From NCBI GenBank assembly GCA_021159185.1, contig JAGGSH010000036.1, positions 1-39,946 of the forward strand: a DNA stretch of 39,946 nt, in the 5' to 3' direction. Shown here piece after piece: positions 1-8,188 of the stretch; position 1 is the first letter of the stretch; each line of letters begins with the position of its first letter. The position numbers were made by a program, and so were the translations under genes. This stretch comes from a bacterium (GTDB taxonomy: Bacteria > Patescibacteriota > Minisyncoccia > Moranbacterales > UBA9337). The notes under the pieces are model-generated. The model was not told the origin of the DNA, did not search any database, and saw only the letters and a list, made by a program, of their open reading frames with translations.

Positions 1-137
1 CTAGATTCCGGATAAATTTCTCCGTTGCTGCTCCGAAATTTTCCGGAATGACAGAGAAAGAAAATATAAGCAACGCTAGTGATTCTTACATTTTAAGCCT
101 TTAATTAGTCTTAATTTGCAGTGCTTATTTTAAAGCA

Positions 138-1064
138 ATGATCAATGTCCAAAAAAATGTTCCGTTAGCTCCTTATGCCACTTTTAAAATTGGCGGACCG
201 GCTAAATTTTTTACGGAAGTAAAAAATGAGAAAGAGCTTATAAAGGCTTTAGCATACGCCGAAAAAAATGGTTTAGAGTGTTTTGTCTTAGCCGGCGGGT
301 CAAATGTTTTGATTAGCGATAATGGTTTTAACGGATTAGTAATTAAAATACGCGATACGCGATACGCGATACGCGATACGCGAGTGGAATGCGGGGCGGG
401 AATTCTGCTTTCTGAAATAGTTTCCAAAACAGCGAAAGCCGGGTTGTCAGGACTGGAGTGGGCGGCTGGAATTCCGGGGACAATCGGCGGAGCGGTCAGA
501 GGAAACGCGGGAGCGTTTGGCGGCTGTATGGCGGACGCGGTAGAGAAAGTAAGAGTTGTAGTCCAAGGCAAGCCACAAGCTGTAAACTACAAGCTGCAAG
601 AATGCAAATTCGGATACCGGAGCAGTATTTTTAAAGAAAAACAAAATATTATAATTCTTTCAGTCATATTAAAATTAAAAAAAGGCAATGCTGAAAAAAT
701 TCAGCAAAGAGTTGAAAGTATTATAATTAAAAGAAAAGAAAAACAGCCGCGCTTTCCCAGCGCCGGAAGCTTTTTTAAAAACCCGATAGTTAACGACGAG
801 AAAATTATCAAAAAATTTGAAAGCGACACCGGATTAAAAATGAAAGACAATAAAATTCCGGCCGGATGGCTTATTGAAGAAGCCGGTCTTAAAGGCAAAA
901 AAATTGGCGGCGCGCAAGTGAGCAAGAAACATAGTAATTTTATAATAAACACCGGCGGCGCCACGGCTGAAGATGTAATAATGTTAGCCAGCATCATAAA
1001 ACAGAGAATAAGAAGCGTTTTTAATATTCAATTAATGGAAGAGGCGCAGTTAGTTGGTTTTTAA
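138..1064 (+). CDS. murB: UDP-N-acetylenolpyruvoylglucosamine reductase (MurB)
   Basis: ORF with FAD-binding motifs (YATFKIGGPA, LAGGSNVLI, GIPGTIGGAVRGNAGAFG, ECKFGYRSSIFK, PSAGSFFKNP, AGWLIEEAGLKG). Confidence 0.95.
   Translation: MINVQKNVPLAPYATFKIGGPAKFFTEVKNEKELIKALAYAEKNGLECFVLAGGSNVLISDNGFNGLVIKIRDTRYAIRDTRVECGAGILLSEIVSKTAKAGLSGLEWAAGIPGTIGGAVRGNAGAFGGCMADAVEKVRVVVQGKPQAVNYKLQECKFGYRSSIFKEKQNIIILSVILKLKKGNAEKIQQRVESIIIKRKEKQPRFPSAGSFFKNPIVNDEKIIKKFESDTGLKMKDNKIPAGWLIEEAGLKGKKIGGAQVSKKHSNFIINTGGATAEDVIMLASIIKQRIRSVFNIQLMEEAQLVGF
349..383. repeat. Heptanucleotide tandem repeat TACGCGA x5 inside murB
   Basis: Five exact consecutive TACGCGA units; translated as IRDTRYAIRDTR. Confidence 0.95.
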
Positions 1065-1065
1065 G

Positions 1066-1096
1066 TAAAAAATAGACGCATCCATAGATGCATCTA
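1066..1096. repeat. 31-bp dispersed repeat copy 1 (taaaaaatagacgcatccatagatgcatcta)
   Basis: Matches 7082-7112 with a single mismatch. Confidence 0.9.
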
Positions 1097-1236
1097 GACT
1101 AGTGATAAATACGGCTGGAAAGCCAAGCAGAAATTAACCATCAAAGATAAAGCGGGGGATTGCTGGAGGTGAGAGATTGGAAAAGGAGATAGATTTTTAA
1201 GTAAGATTTTTTTAATGGCGCGCGATGAGATAATAA

Positions 1237-1917
1237 ATGGACATAAAAGATAAAAAGACAATTAAAGATTTGCCGAAAGTAGAAAGGCCAAGAGAGAAAT
1301 TAATGCATTACGGTCCGGAAAAATTGTCAGACGCGGAGCTTCTGGCAATTTTATTGCGGACTGGCGGAAAAGGAATTAATGTCGTAAATCTTTCCAAAAA
1401 GATTTTAAGAAAGTTCAGTAAAATAAAATTGCCGGAAGCAAGATTGAAAGAACTAAAAAACACTTACGGATTGGGCGCGGCCAAATCCTGCGAGATTATC
1501 GCTTGTTTTGAACTGGGCAGGAGAATGCTGCAAAACAAAAAAGCGGTTCTTATTTTATCCCCCAAAGATGTTTGGCGAGAACTAAAGGACATTAGAAATA
1601 ATAAAAAAGAGCATTTTATAATTTTTTATTTGGACGCGCGCAATCAAGAAATTAAAAGAGAAATTATTTCCATTGGTTCGCTTAACGCCAATCTGGTCCA
1701 CCCGCGAGAAGTTTTTGAGCCGGCAGTCAGGCATACGGCCGCCCAAATTATTATTGCCCATAACCATCCATCGGGAGATCCCGAACCGTCGGAAGATGAT
1801 CTGGAAATTACCAAGAGATTGGTTGAAGCCGGAAAAATTTTAGGCATTGAAATCATTGATCATATAATTGTAGCCAAAGGCAGCTTTCTAAGTTTTAAAG
1901 ATAAAAAATTAATTTAG
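1237..1917 (+). CDS. radC: RadC family JAB/MPN-domain protein
   Basis: UPF0758 layout: N-terminal GPEKLSDAELLAILLRTG, JAMM motif AHNHPSGDPEPSEDD, LDARNQEI. Confidence 0.93.
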   Translation: MDIKDKKTIKDLPKVERPREKLMHYGPEKLSDAELLAILLRTGGKGINVVNLSKKILRKFSKIKLPEARLKELKNTYGLGAAKSCEIIACFELGRRMLQNKKAVLILSPKDVWRELKDIRNNKKEHFIIFYLDARNQEIKREIISIGSLNANLVHPREVFEPAVRHTAAQIIIAHNHPSGDPEPSEDDLEITKRLVEAGKILGIEIIDHIIVAKGSFLSFKDKKLI

Positions 1918-1921
1918 CACT

Positions 1922-3760
1922 ATGGGTAAAACGAATTACAAGCCAATGAAAGAAGAAGTTATTTCAGAACCGGAAGAGTATTTAGGGTTTGGCCAAAAGA
2001 AGAAATATTTTGTCTTGGATGGCAAAAAAATAAAATATCTGGCTTCCGGCAAAAAGTATAATTTTTCCGATCCGGAAGAAAAAGTCCGGGCTGAGTATTA
2101 TTTTGATTTGATTGAAAAATATAATTATCCCGCTATGCGAATAGATTTTGAAATTGAAATGCCAAGTCGCACTCCGCAATTTTACGCGGATATTGTAATT
2201 TATGAAGACGATGAAAAGAAAAAACCGTACATCGTTGTTGAATGCAAGAAGGATGGAATTACCGACGCGGAATTTGAGCAGGCCGCTAAGCAAGCGATTG
2301 GAAACGCGCGAGTGCTAAAAGCGCCGTTCGCTATCTGCGTTGCCGGCAATACCCGTCGAGCAATGGAAACGGAAAAGTGGAACGATAAGACTCCGGAAAA
2401 ATCTATTATTACCGATATTCCAATTTCTTACGGCAAGATTGAAGCGTTCAGATATAAAAAAGGCGATCCAAATTGGGATTTAAAAGTTTTAGAAAAGCAG
2501 GAGTTAATTCGCGCGCTTAAGAAATCTCACGATACTTTATGGGCTGGCGGCAAAAGAAACCCGACAGTCGCTTTTGACGAGCTATCCAAAATTATTTTCG
2601 TAAAAATTCGCGATGAAAAGAAGGGCAGAAAAAACGGCGAATATTATGATTTTCAAATTAAAACTCACGAACCAGCCGAAAGTGTTTATAAAAGAATTAA
2701 CAATATTTATGAAGAGGCGAGAGAAAAAGATCCCGAAATTTTTAAAGAAAATTTAAAAGTGGAACCGGAAGAACTTTATACCGTAGTTGAGCATTTACAA
2801 GGGCTTTCATTAAATAAAACCGATCTGGACACTAAGGGCGTGGCGTTTGAGCAGTTTATGGAAGATTTTTTTAAAGGCAAAAACGGACAATACTTTACTC
2901 CCAGAGAAATCGTAAATTTCGCTATCAAAATGATGGACATTAAAAACGATGATTTGGTTTTAGATCCAGCATGCGGTTCAGGCGGTTTTCTTTTGCATAG
3001 TTTGGATAAAATCAGAAATGACGCGAAAGAATATTTTGAAAATGATGAAGCGGAAAAATATCGCTATTGGCACGACTTTGCCCAAAACAATCTTTTTGGT
3101 ATTGAAATCAACGACTCAATCGCTCGGGTGGCCAAAATGAATATGATTATTCATGATGACGGACATACCAATGTTATTGGTTTTGACGCTCTGGAAGATA
3201 TTGATAAGATGAACCGCAAAAATCCTGGTTTTGCTAAAAATCGTTTTGATATTATTGTCACCAATCCTCCTTTTGGCGCTAATGTTAAAGCCAGCGAGCA
3301 TCCATATTTAGAAAAGTTTTTCTTTGGCAAAAATGGCAAGAAGACACGAGCTAATCAAAAAACTGAAATTCTTTTTATTGAACGCTGTGTGGATTTTCTG
3401 AAACCCAGAGTTGGCCAAATGGCTATTGTTTTGCCGGATGGTATTTTGACAAATTCCAGTTTACAATATGTTCGTGATTATTTAATGGAGAAAACACAAA
3501 TTTTAGCAGTGGTCAGTTTGCCACAATTTGCTTTTACTCATTTTGGCGCCGGCGTTAAATCGTCTTTGGTTTTTGTCCGCAAAAAAGCCGATAACGAAAG
3601 ACTCGGTAAACCCTCCAATTCGGCGGGCAGGTATCCAATCTTTATGGCAATCGCTGAACATATTGGCTATGACGCTACTGGGCGCAAGGACCCAAAGAAT
3701 GATTTGAATAAAATTTGCGAAGAATTTAAGAAGTTTAAAAGTAAAAATAAGCTAAATTAA
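1922..3760 (+). CDS. N-6 adenine DNA methylase fused to an N-terminal HSDR_N-type PD-(D/E)XK domain (HsdM-like)
   Basis: SAM motif I VLDPACGSGGFLL, catalytic NPPFG (IIVTNPPFGANVK); N-terminal ADIVIYEDD...YIVVECKK resembles the HsdR N-terminal nuclease domain. Confidence 0.9.
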   Translation: MGKTNYKPMKEEVISEPEEYLGFGQKKKYFVLDGKKIKYLASGKKYNFSDPEEKVRAEYYFDLIEKYNYPAMRIDFEIEMPSRTPQFYADIVIYEDDEKKKPYIVVECKKDGITDAEFEQAAKQAIGNARVLKAPFAICVAGNTRRAMETEKWNDKTPEKSIITDIPISYGKIEAFRYKKGDPNWDLKVLEKQELIRALKKSHDTLWAGGKRNPTVAFDELSKIIFVKIRDEKKGRKNGEYYDFQIKTHEPAESVYKRINNIYEEAREKDPEIFKENLKVEPEELYTVVEHLQGLSLNKTDLDTKGVAFEQFMEDFFKGKNGQYFTPREIVNFAIKMMDIKNDDLVLDPACGSGGFLLHSLDKIRNDAKEYFENDEAEKYRYWHDFAQNNLFGIEINDSIARVAKMNMIIHDDGHTNVIGFDALEDIDKMNRKNPGFAKNRFDIIVTNPPFGANVKASEHPYLEKFFFGKNGKKTRANQKTEILFIERCVDFLKPRVGQMAIVLPDGILTNSSLQYVRDYLMEKTQILAVVSLPQFAFTHFGAGVKSSLVFVRKKADNERLGKPSNSAGRYPIFMAIAEHIGYDATGRKDPKNDLNKICEEFKKFKSKNKLN

Positions 3761-3765
3761 AAAAT

Positions 3766-4851
3766 ATGAACCCATATACACCCCAACAACTTCCATTAAA
3801 AAAATTAAACTGGGAAAGTTTCGTCCATTTGATTGGCAAAGCCAATGCAGAAGTTGCCAGATTTGATGGCCTTTTGCAGAGCATGCCAAATCCTGCAGTG
3901 CTTCTTTCGCCCTTATCAACACAAGAAGCTGTTTTGTCATCTAAAATTGAAGGAACAAGAGCTACTTTGCAGGAAGTCTTGGAATTTGAAGCTGATCCCA
4001 AAAAGGAAACTGAAAAATATCACGACATTCAGGAAATTTTAAACTATAGAAAAGCAATGAGTTATGCAATTAAAGGATTAGATGATATATCTCTTACTAC
4101 CCGACTTATAAGAGGCATTCATAATATTTTGTTGGATAGTGTTAGGGGAAAAGATAAATATAGGGGTGATTTCAGAAGAATCCAAGTTCATATTGGAAAA
4201 TCCAACAAGATTGAAGAAGCCATATATGTGCCGCCGCTTTGCAAAGAAGTTCCTGGTCTTATGTCTAATTTGGAAAAATATTTCCATTTTGATGAAAAAG
4301 ATTATTTAGTTCAGCTGGCGATCGTGCATGCTCAATTTGAAATAATTCATCCCTTTGAAGACGGGAATGGCCGTGTGGGTAGAATACTTATGCCGATATT
4401 TTTGTATTTCAAAAAAGTGCTTTCAAGTCCAATGTTTTACTTAAGTGCTTACTTTGAATCTCATCGTGAAGAATACTATCAAAAACTTCTTGGTATCTCA
4501 AAAGATAACGATTGGGAGAGTTGGATTGAATATTTTTTGAATGCTGTAACAATTCAATCAAAAGAAAACATAAGCAAAGCTAAAGCCATTCATCAGTTAT
4601 ATGACATTAAAAAAGAAAAAATTGTAGAGCTTACGCATTCACAATTTGCGATTAAAGCTTTGGATTTTCTCTTTTGCAATCCAATATTTACCAGTTCACA
4701 ATTTGTAAAAGATTCTAAAATACCTAAAGCAAGTGCTTCAAGAATTTTAAACTCGCTTGATAGTGGCGGGGTTATAAAAGTAATTCAAAAGGGTATTGGA
4801 AGCAGACCTACAACCTATATATTCACAAAGTTGTTAAATATAGTCGGTTAA
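3766..4851 (+). CDS. Fic family protein (Fic_N + Fic core + C-terminal winged helix)
   Basis: Fic motif HPFEDGNGRVGRIL; N-terminal (S/T)xxxE(G/N) inhibitory motif SSKIEG; 5 nt after the hsdM-like stop. Confidence 0.93.
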   Translation: MNPYTPQQLPLKKLNWESFVHLIGKANAEVARFDGLLQSMPNPAVLLSPLSTQEAVLSSKIEGTRATLQEVLEFEADPKKETEKYHDIQEILNYRKAMSYAIKGLDDISLTTRLIRGIHNILLDSVRGKDKYRGDFRRIQVHIGKSNKIEEAIYVPPLCKEVPGLMSNLEKYFHFDEKDYLVQLAIVHAQFEIIHPFEDGNGRVGRILMPIFLYFKKVLSSPMFYLSAYFESHREEYYQKLLGISKDNDWESWIEYFLNAVTIQSKENISKAKAIHQLYDIKKEKIVELTHSQFAIKALDFLFCNPIFTSSQFVKDSKIPKASASRILNSLDSGGVIKVIQKGIGSRPTTYIFTKLLNIVG

Positions 4852-4876
4852 TTTAGCGTCTCACAAAAATAATAAT

Positions 4877-4904
4877 ATGATACACAAATATTTTAGTGTA
4901 TCAT
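4877..4904. repeat. Inverted repeat ATGATACAC-N10-GTGTATCAT between fic and the membrane-protein gene
   Basis: 9-bp perfect arms nested in outer TCTCAC (4859-4864)/GTGAGA (4907-4912) arms. Confidence 0.7.
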
Positions 4905-4946
4905 GGGTGAGATACAAAATATTTAGCGCTCCATAAATAGCGAAAC

Positions 4947-5459
4947 ATGTCGCACAACAACTTCCATTTGCCATTTGCAGGTGGTATGAAAATGGACAAA
5001 AATATGAAAAATGAAGATTTAATAAAAATAAAACAAGACGCAATAGTAATTCAAGAAAACGAGTTGAAAGACACTATCCAAAGTATAGAAAATGAGAACA
5101 CAAAATCCTCATTTGCCTTGGGGCTTGCTGGCATTCTAATTGGATTCATTTTTGGCAATATAGATGATTTATTATTCTGGCAAAAAATTATTTTTTCTTT
5201 ATTTGTCATTATTCCAATCGGTTTTGCTTTTTATAATATATCATCAAAAAAGTTAGCTACTCATACAAAAGTTGATGAAATATTTGTAAATAATTCACCC
5301 AACAACTGGGGAAAATATTTGAATTATAAGCACTTAAGATTAATAGATTGTTATTCTGAAGCTAAGACACTTCTTTATAGGAAAACTACCCTGACCAAAA
5401 TATCATACTTTTTTCTTATTTTAGATTTACTGTTTTTATTAATAATTAATCTCATATGA
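4947..5459 (+). CDS. Hypothetical small membrane protein with about three predicted TM helices (true start may be an internal ATG)
   Basis: Hydrophobic segments FALGLAGILIGFIFG, IIFSLFVIIPIGFAFY, ISYFFLILDLLFLLIINLI; co-directional within the RM operon. Confidence 0.7.
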   Translation: MSHNNFHLPFAGGMKMDKNMKNEDLIKIKQDAIVIQENELKDTIQSIENENTKSSFALGLAGILIGFIFGNIDDLLFWQKIIFSLFVIIPIGFAFYNISSKKLATHTKVDEIFVNNSPNNWGKYLNYKHLRLIDCYSEAKTLLYRKTTLTKISYFFLILDLLFLLIINLI

Positions 5460-5635
5460 TAGACGACAACAAAACACAAAAACATATTGGCGAGCAACGA
5501 CCATTACGATCATCTTCGGGGGATGAAGGTGATAATGCTCAGGATAATAACTCAGACAACGATAATAATCCATTAAAACCAGAGGAAGCACAAAAAGGTG
5601 CAAATTCAAATAATAAAAATTATGACTCAAACTAA
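5456..5635 (+). CDS. Small hydrophilic N/D-rich protein (59 aa), not in the ORF track
   Basis: ATG overlaps the upstream stop (ATGA) and the TAA overlaps the likely hsdS start (ATG 5622); reads MIDDNKTQKHIGEQRPLRSSSGDEGDNAQDNNSDNDNNPLKPEEAQKGANSNNKNYDSN. Confidence 0.5.
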   Translation: MIDDNKTQKHIGEQRPLRSSSGDEGDNAQDNNSDNDNNPLKPEEAQKGANSNNKNYDSN

Positions 5636-7067
5636 AACTCAACAATTAAGTTCCGCCTCCGTTAAAACTTCGGCGGACAGGCCGCAGATTTTTACTATTT
5701 GGAGTAGCGAAATAGAGGGAAGAATTGACCCGTCATTTTATCGGCCGGAATTTAAAATACTGGAAAAGGCATTTGTAGATGGCAAATACCAAGTAAAAAC
5801 ACTTAAAGATATAGCAGAAAAAATTTCCAGTGGCGCTACCCCCTTATCTGGCGGAGATGCCTATACCAATAAAGAAGAGGGCATTCCTTTTATTCGTAGT
5901 GGAGATATTAATGCAGATAAAAATATCAATTTTGATGATTTGCTTTATATCAAAGAATATATTCATCAAAAGAAACTTAAATCATCTCAGCTTAAAAAAG
6001 GAGATGTGCTTATAGCTATTGTAGGCGCTACAATTGGTCAAGTTTCTTTATATGATTATGACAAAGAAGCAAATATAAATCAGGCTATTGCCATGGTTAG
6101 AGTAAATAAGGATATTAATCCCGAATATGTTAAAGAATACTTACTTTCAACAGTCGGACAAAATCAATTAAACAAAATTAAAAGACCTGTTGCGAGGGCA
6201 AACATAAATCTTGAAGAAGTTGGTAGTATTAAGATTCCACTCCCACCCCTCTCAATCCAAAACAAAATCGTGGATATAATGCGGAAGGCGTATAAGGAGA
6301 AGAAACGGAAAGAGGACAAGGCAAAAAAATTATTAGATTCTATTGATGATTTTGTTTTGGGTGAGCTGGAAATAAAAATGCCGGAGATTAAACGAGAAAT
6401 GGTTTTTGAAGTGATGAGTGATAAGGTTGAAAGTAATCGGATAGATGCTGAATATTGGCAACCGTTTTTAGGGAAGATTGAACAGATTATAAGGCGGAGT
6501 AAATATAAAACTCAAAAGTTAAAAAACTTTATTACAAAAATCCATTATGGCGCTTCTACCTCAAACGCTTATGTAGATAGCGGAATTCCCTTACTTCGTA
6601 TTTTAAACTTAAAGCCAAACTGTATTGATGTATCAGATGTAGTTTATTTGCCGGAAAATTTTCGGAAAGAATTAGGCAACGCTTTTGTCAGAGCCGGCGA
6701 TCTACTTATATCCCGAAGCGGCACGGTCGGTATAGTGTCAGTCGTGCCAAAAGAGGCAGACGACTTTGCCTTTGGCTCGTTTATGATTAAATTTTGTTTA
6801 GACAATAAAATAAATAAAGAATTTGTTTCCGTCTGGTTAAATAATAAACTAAACAAGCTATTAATTGAGCGAGAAAAAATTGGCGCCATTCAAAGAAATA
6901 TTACGATTAACACAATTGAAAATTTTAAAATCCCGACTCCGCCTTTGGCAGTCCAAAATAAAATTGCCAAAAAAGTAAATTACAAAGAATCTAGAATTTT
7001 ACAAAAGGAAGCTAGTAAGATTTTAGAAAACGCCAAAGAAAAAGCGGAAAAAATGATTTTAGGATAA
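5622..7067 (+). CDS. hsdS: Type I restriction-modification specificity subunit (HsdS), two TRDs
   Basis: Two TRD-type repeats (GIPFIRSGDI..KKGDVLIAIVGATIGQV; GIPLLRILNL..RAGDLLISRSGTVGIV) each followed by IPLPPLxxQNKI. Confidence 0.92.
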   Translation: MTQTKTQQLSSASVKTSADRPQIFTIWSSEIEGRIDPSFYRPEFKILEKAFVDGKYQVKTLKDIAEKISSGATPLSGGDAYTNKEEGIPFIRSGDINADKNINFDDLLYIKEYIHQKKLKSSQLKKGDVLIAIVGATIGQVSLYDYDKEANINQAIAMVRVNKDINPEYVKEYLLSTVGQNQLNKIKRPVARANINLEEVGSIKIPLPPLSIQNKIVDIMRKAYKEKKRKEDKAKKLLDSIDDFVLGELEIKMPEIKREMVFEVMSDKVESNRIDAEYWQPFLGKIEQIIRRSKYKTQKLKNFITKIHYGASTSNAYVDSGIPLLRILNLKPNCIDVSDVVYLPENFRKELGNAFVRAGDLLISRSGTVGIVSVVPKEADDFAFGSFMIKFCLDNKINKEFVSVWLNNKLNKLLIEREKIGAIQRNITINTIENFKIPTPPLAVQNKIAKKVNYKESRILQKEASKILENAKEKAEKMILG

Positions 7068-7081
7068 GAAAAGCGCGGAAA

Positions 7082-7112
7082 TAAAAAATAGACGCATCCA
7101 TAGATACATCTA
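7082..7112. repeat. 31-bp dispersed repeat copy 2 (taaaaaatagacgcatccatagatacatcta)
   Basis: 30/31 identity to 1066-1096, same orientation. Confidence 0.9.
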
Positions 7113-7142
7113 AAATAATAAACTAATTCATAAATAAAAAAT

Positions 7143-7511
7143 ATGGAAATGAAAAAATCAAATCAGACGCGATTATTATTAAAGGGGCTGAAAATAGACA
7201 GTCGCGCTAAAGACTACATTGAAAAAAGATTGCAGGCGGTCAGGAAAATGCTGGACGATATTTTGCGCGTGGAAATTGAAATTGATCTGGATAAAAAAGG
7301 AAAATTCAGAGTGGAAGTGATGATTAAAACTCCGCGCAAGCTTTATCGGGCGGAAGAAACCACAGAAAGCGTGGAAGGTTCTATTGATTTAGTCGCAGAG
7401 CAATTAAAAGTTCAAATTAGGCGAAGCAAAGATAAAATCGTGGCATTGAAAAAAAGAGGAGGAAGGTCAATTAAGAAAAAAGCAACTATTGATGAAGACG
7501 CAAGGTTTTAA
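7143..7511 (+). CDS. hpf: Ribosome hibernation promoting factor (HPF/RaiA family)
   Basis: Short HPF fold pattern: LKGLKIDSRAKDYIEKRL..., FRVEVMIKTPRKLYRAEE. Confidence 0.85.
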   Translation: MEMKKSNQTRLLLKGLKIDSRAKDYIEKRLQAVRKMLDDILRVEIEIDLDKKGKFRVEVMIKTPRKLYRAEETTESVEGSIDLVAEQLKVQIRRSKDKIVALKKRGGRSIKKKATIDEDARF

Positions 7512-7598
7512 ATTGCTTACTCTCTGAAATCTAACGCGGCACCGCTATTAATTAATTGATTAAATGTTTTATAAGGTTTTCTCTTTTTGCAATCATGC

Positions 7599-8099
7599 TT
7601 ACTCCAGCAACTCCTCCGTAATTCTATTTTGGCAAGTTTCTCTGATATTTTTGTCTTTTATTTGGCGGCAGACATTAAAGTTTTTTTTGGCTATGGCCAG
7701 ATCTTTTAAGCAATAATCTTTTTCTAAGCCGGTTAAATTTTCACAGCTATTGCCGTTTTCTTTTTCAGGCGGAGTTAGTCCGCAAACTTGGCGGCAATAT
7801 CGCAAGTCGCTTTCTTCGGTAAATTCAACGCAGTTATTTTCGCAGTCTTCGTTATCAACTTCTAGAAACTCGCTTTCTCCGTATTCACCGCTTTCTTTTT
7901 CACTTTCTTCCTCTTCCTCTTCATCTTCTTTTTGGATGTTTTTCATTTCTTTTATTTCATCTAAGTCAATTTCATAGGAATCGCTTTTTTCCGCTTCTTC
8001 ACTTTGATTAAAATAACGTTCTTTGATTATAGGATACGCCCAATAAGCCAGCGCCGCCGCTAGAATTATGTAAATTATTAAAAATATTTTGCTTTTCAT
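7599..8099 (-). CDS. Hypothetical membrane-anchored acidic protein with a Cys-containing C-terminal region
   Basis: N-terminal TM helix, EDEEEEEESEKESGEYGE run, several Cys residues. Confidence 0.65.
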   Translation of the reverse strand: MKSKIFLIIYIILAAALAYWAYPIIKERYFNQSEEAEKSDSYEIDLDEIKEMKNIQKEDEEEEEESEKESGEYGESEFLEVDNEDCENNCVEFTEESDLRYCRQVCGLTPPEKENGNSCENLTGLEKDYCLKDLAIAKKNFNVCRQIKDKNIRETCQNRITEELLE

Positions 8100-8188
8100 A
8101 ACTTTATATCATAATACAGCATACTGGAATACTGTATAATGATAAATAAAAAGTGTAAATATGTAAAATGCGCAAAGAGAGGGGATAA

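Noticed and set aside
173-571. 132-aa antisense ORF in murB (and similar antisense ORFs such as 701-997, 1982-2293, 8471-8896, 24585-25022, 31423-31845)
   Set aside because: Shadow ORFs opposite well-supported coding genes, no recognisable domains.
3784-4968. 14-nt identity caacaacttccatt at 3784 and 4955 as a recombination site
   Set aside because: Short and read in different frames; could be chance, no further flanking similarity seen.
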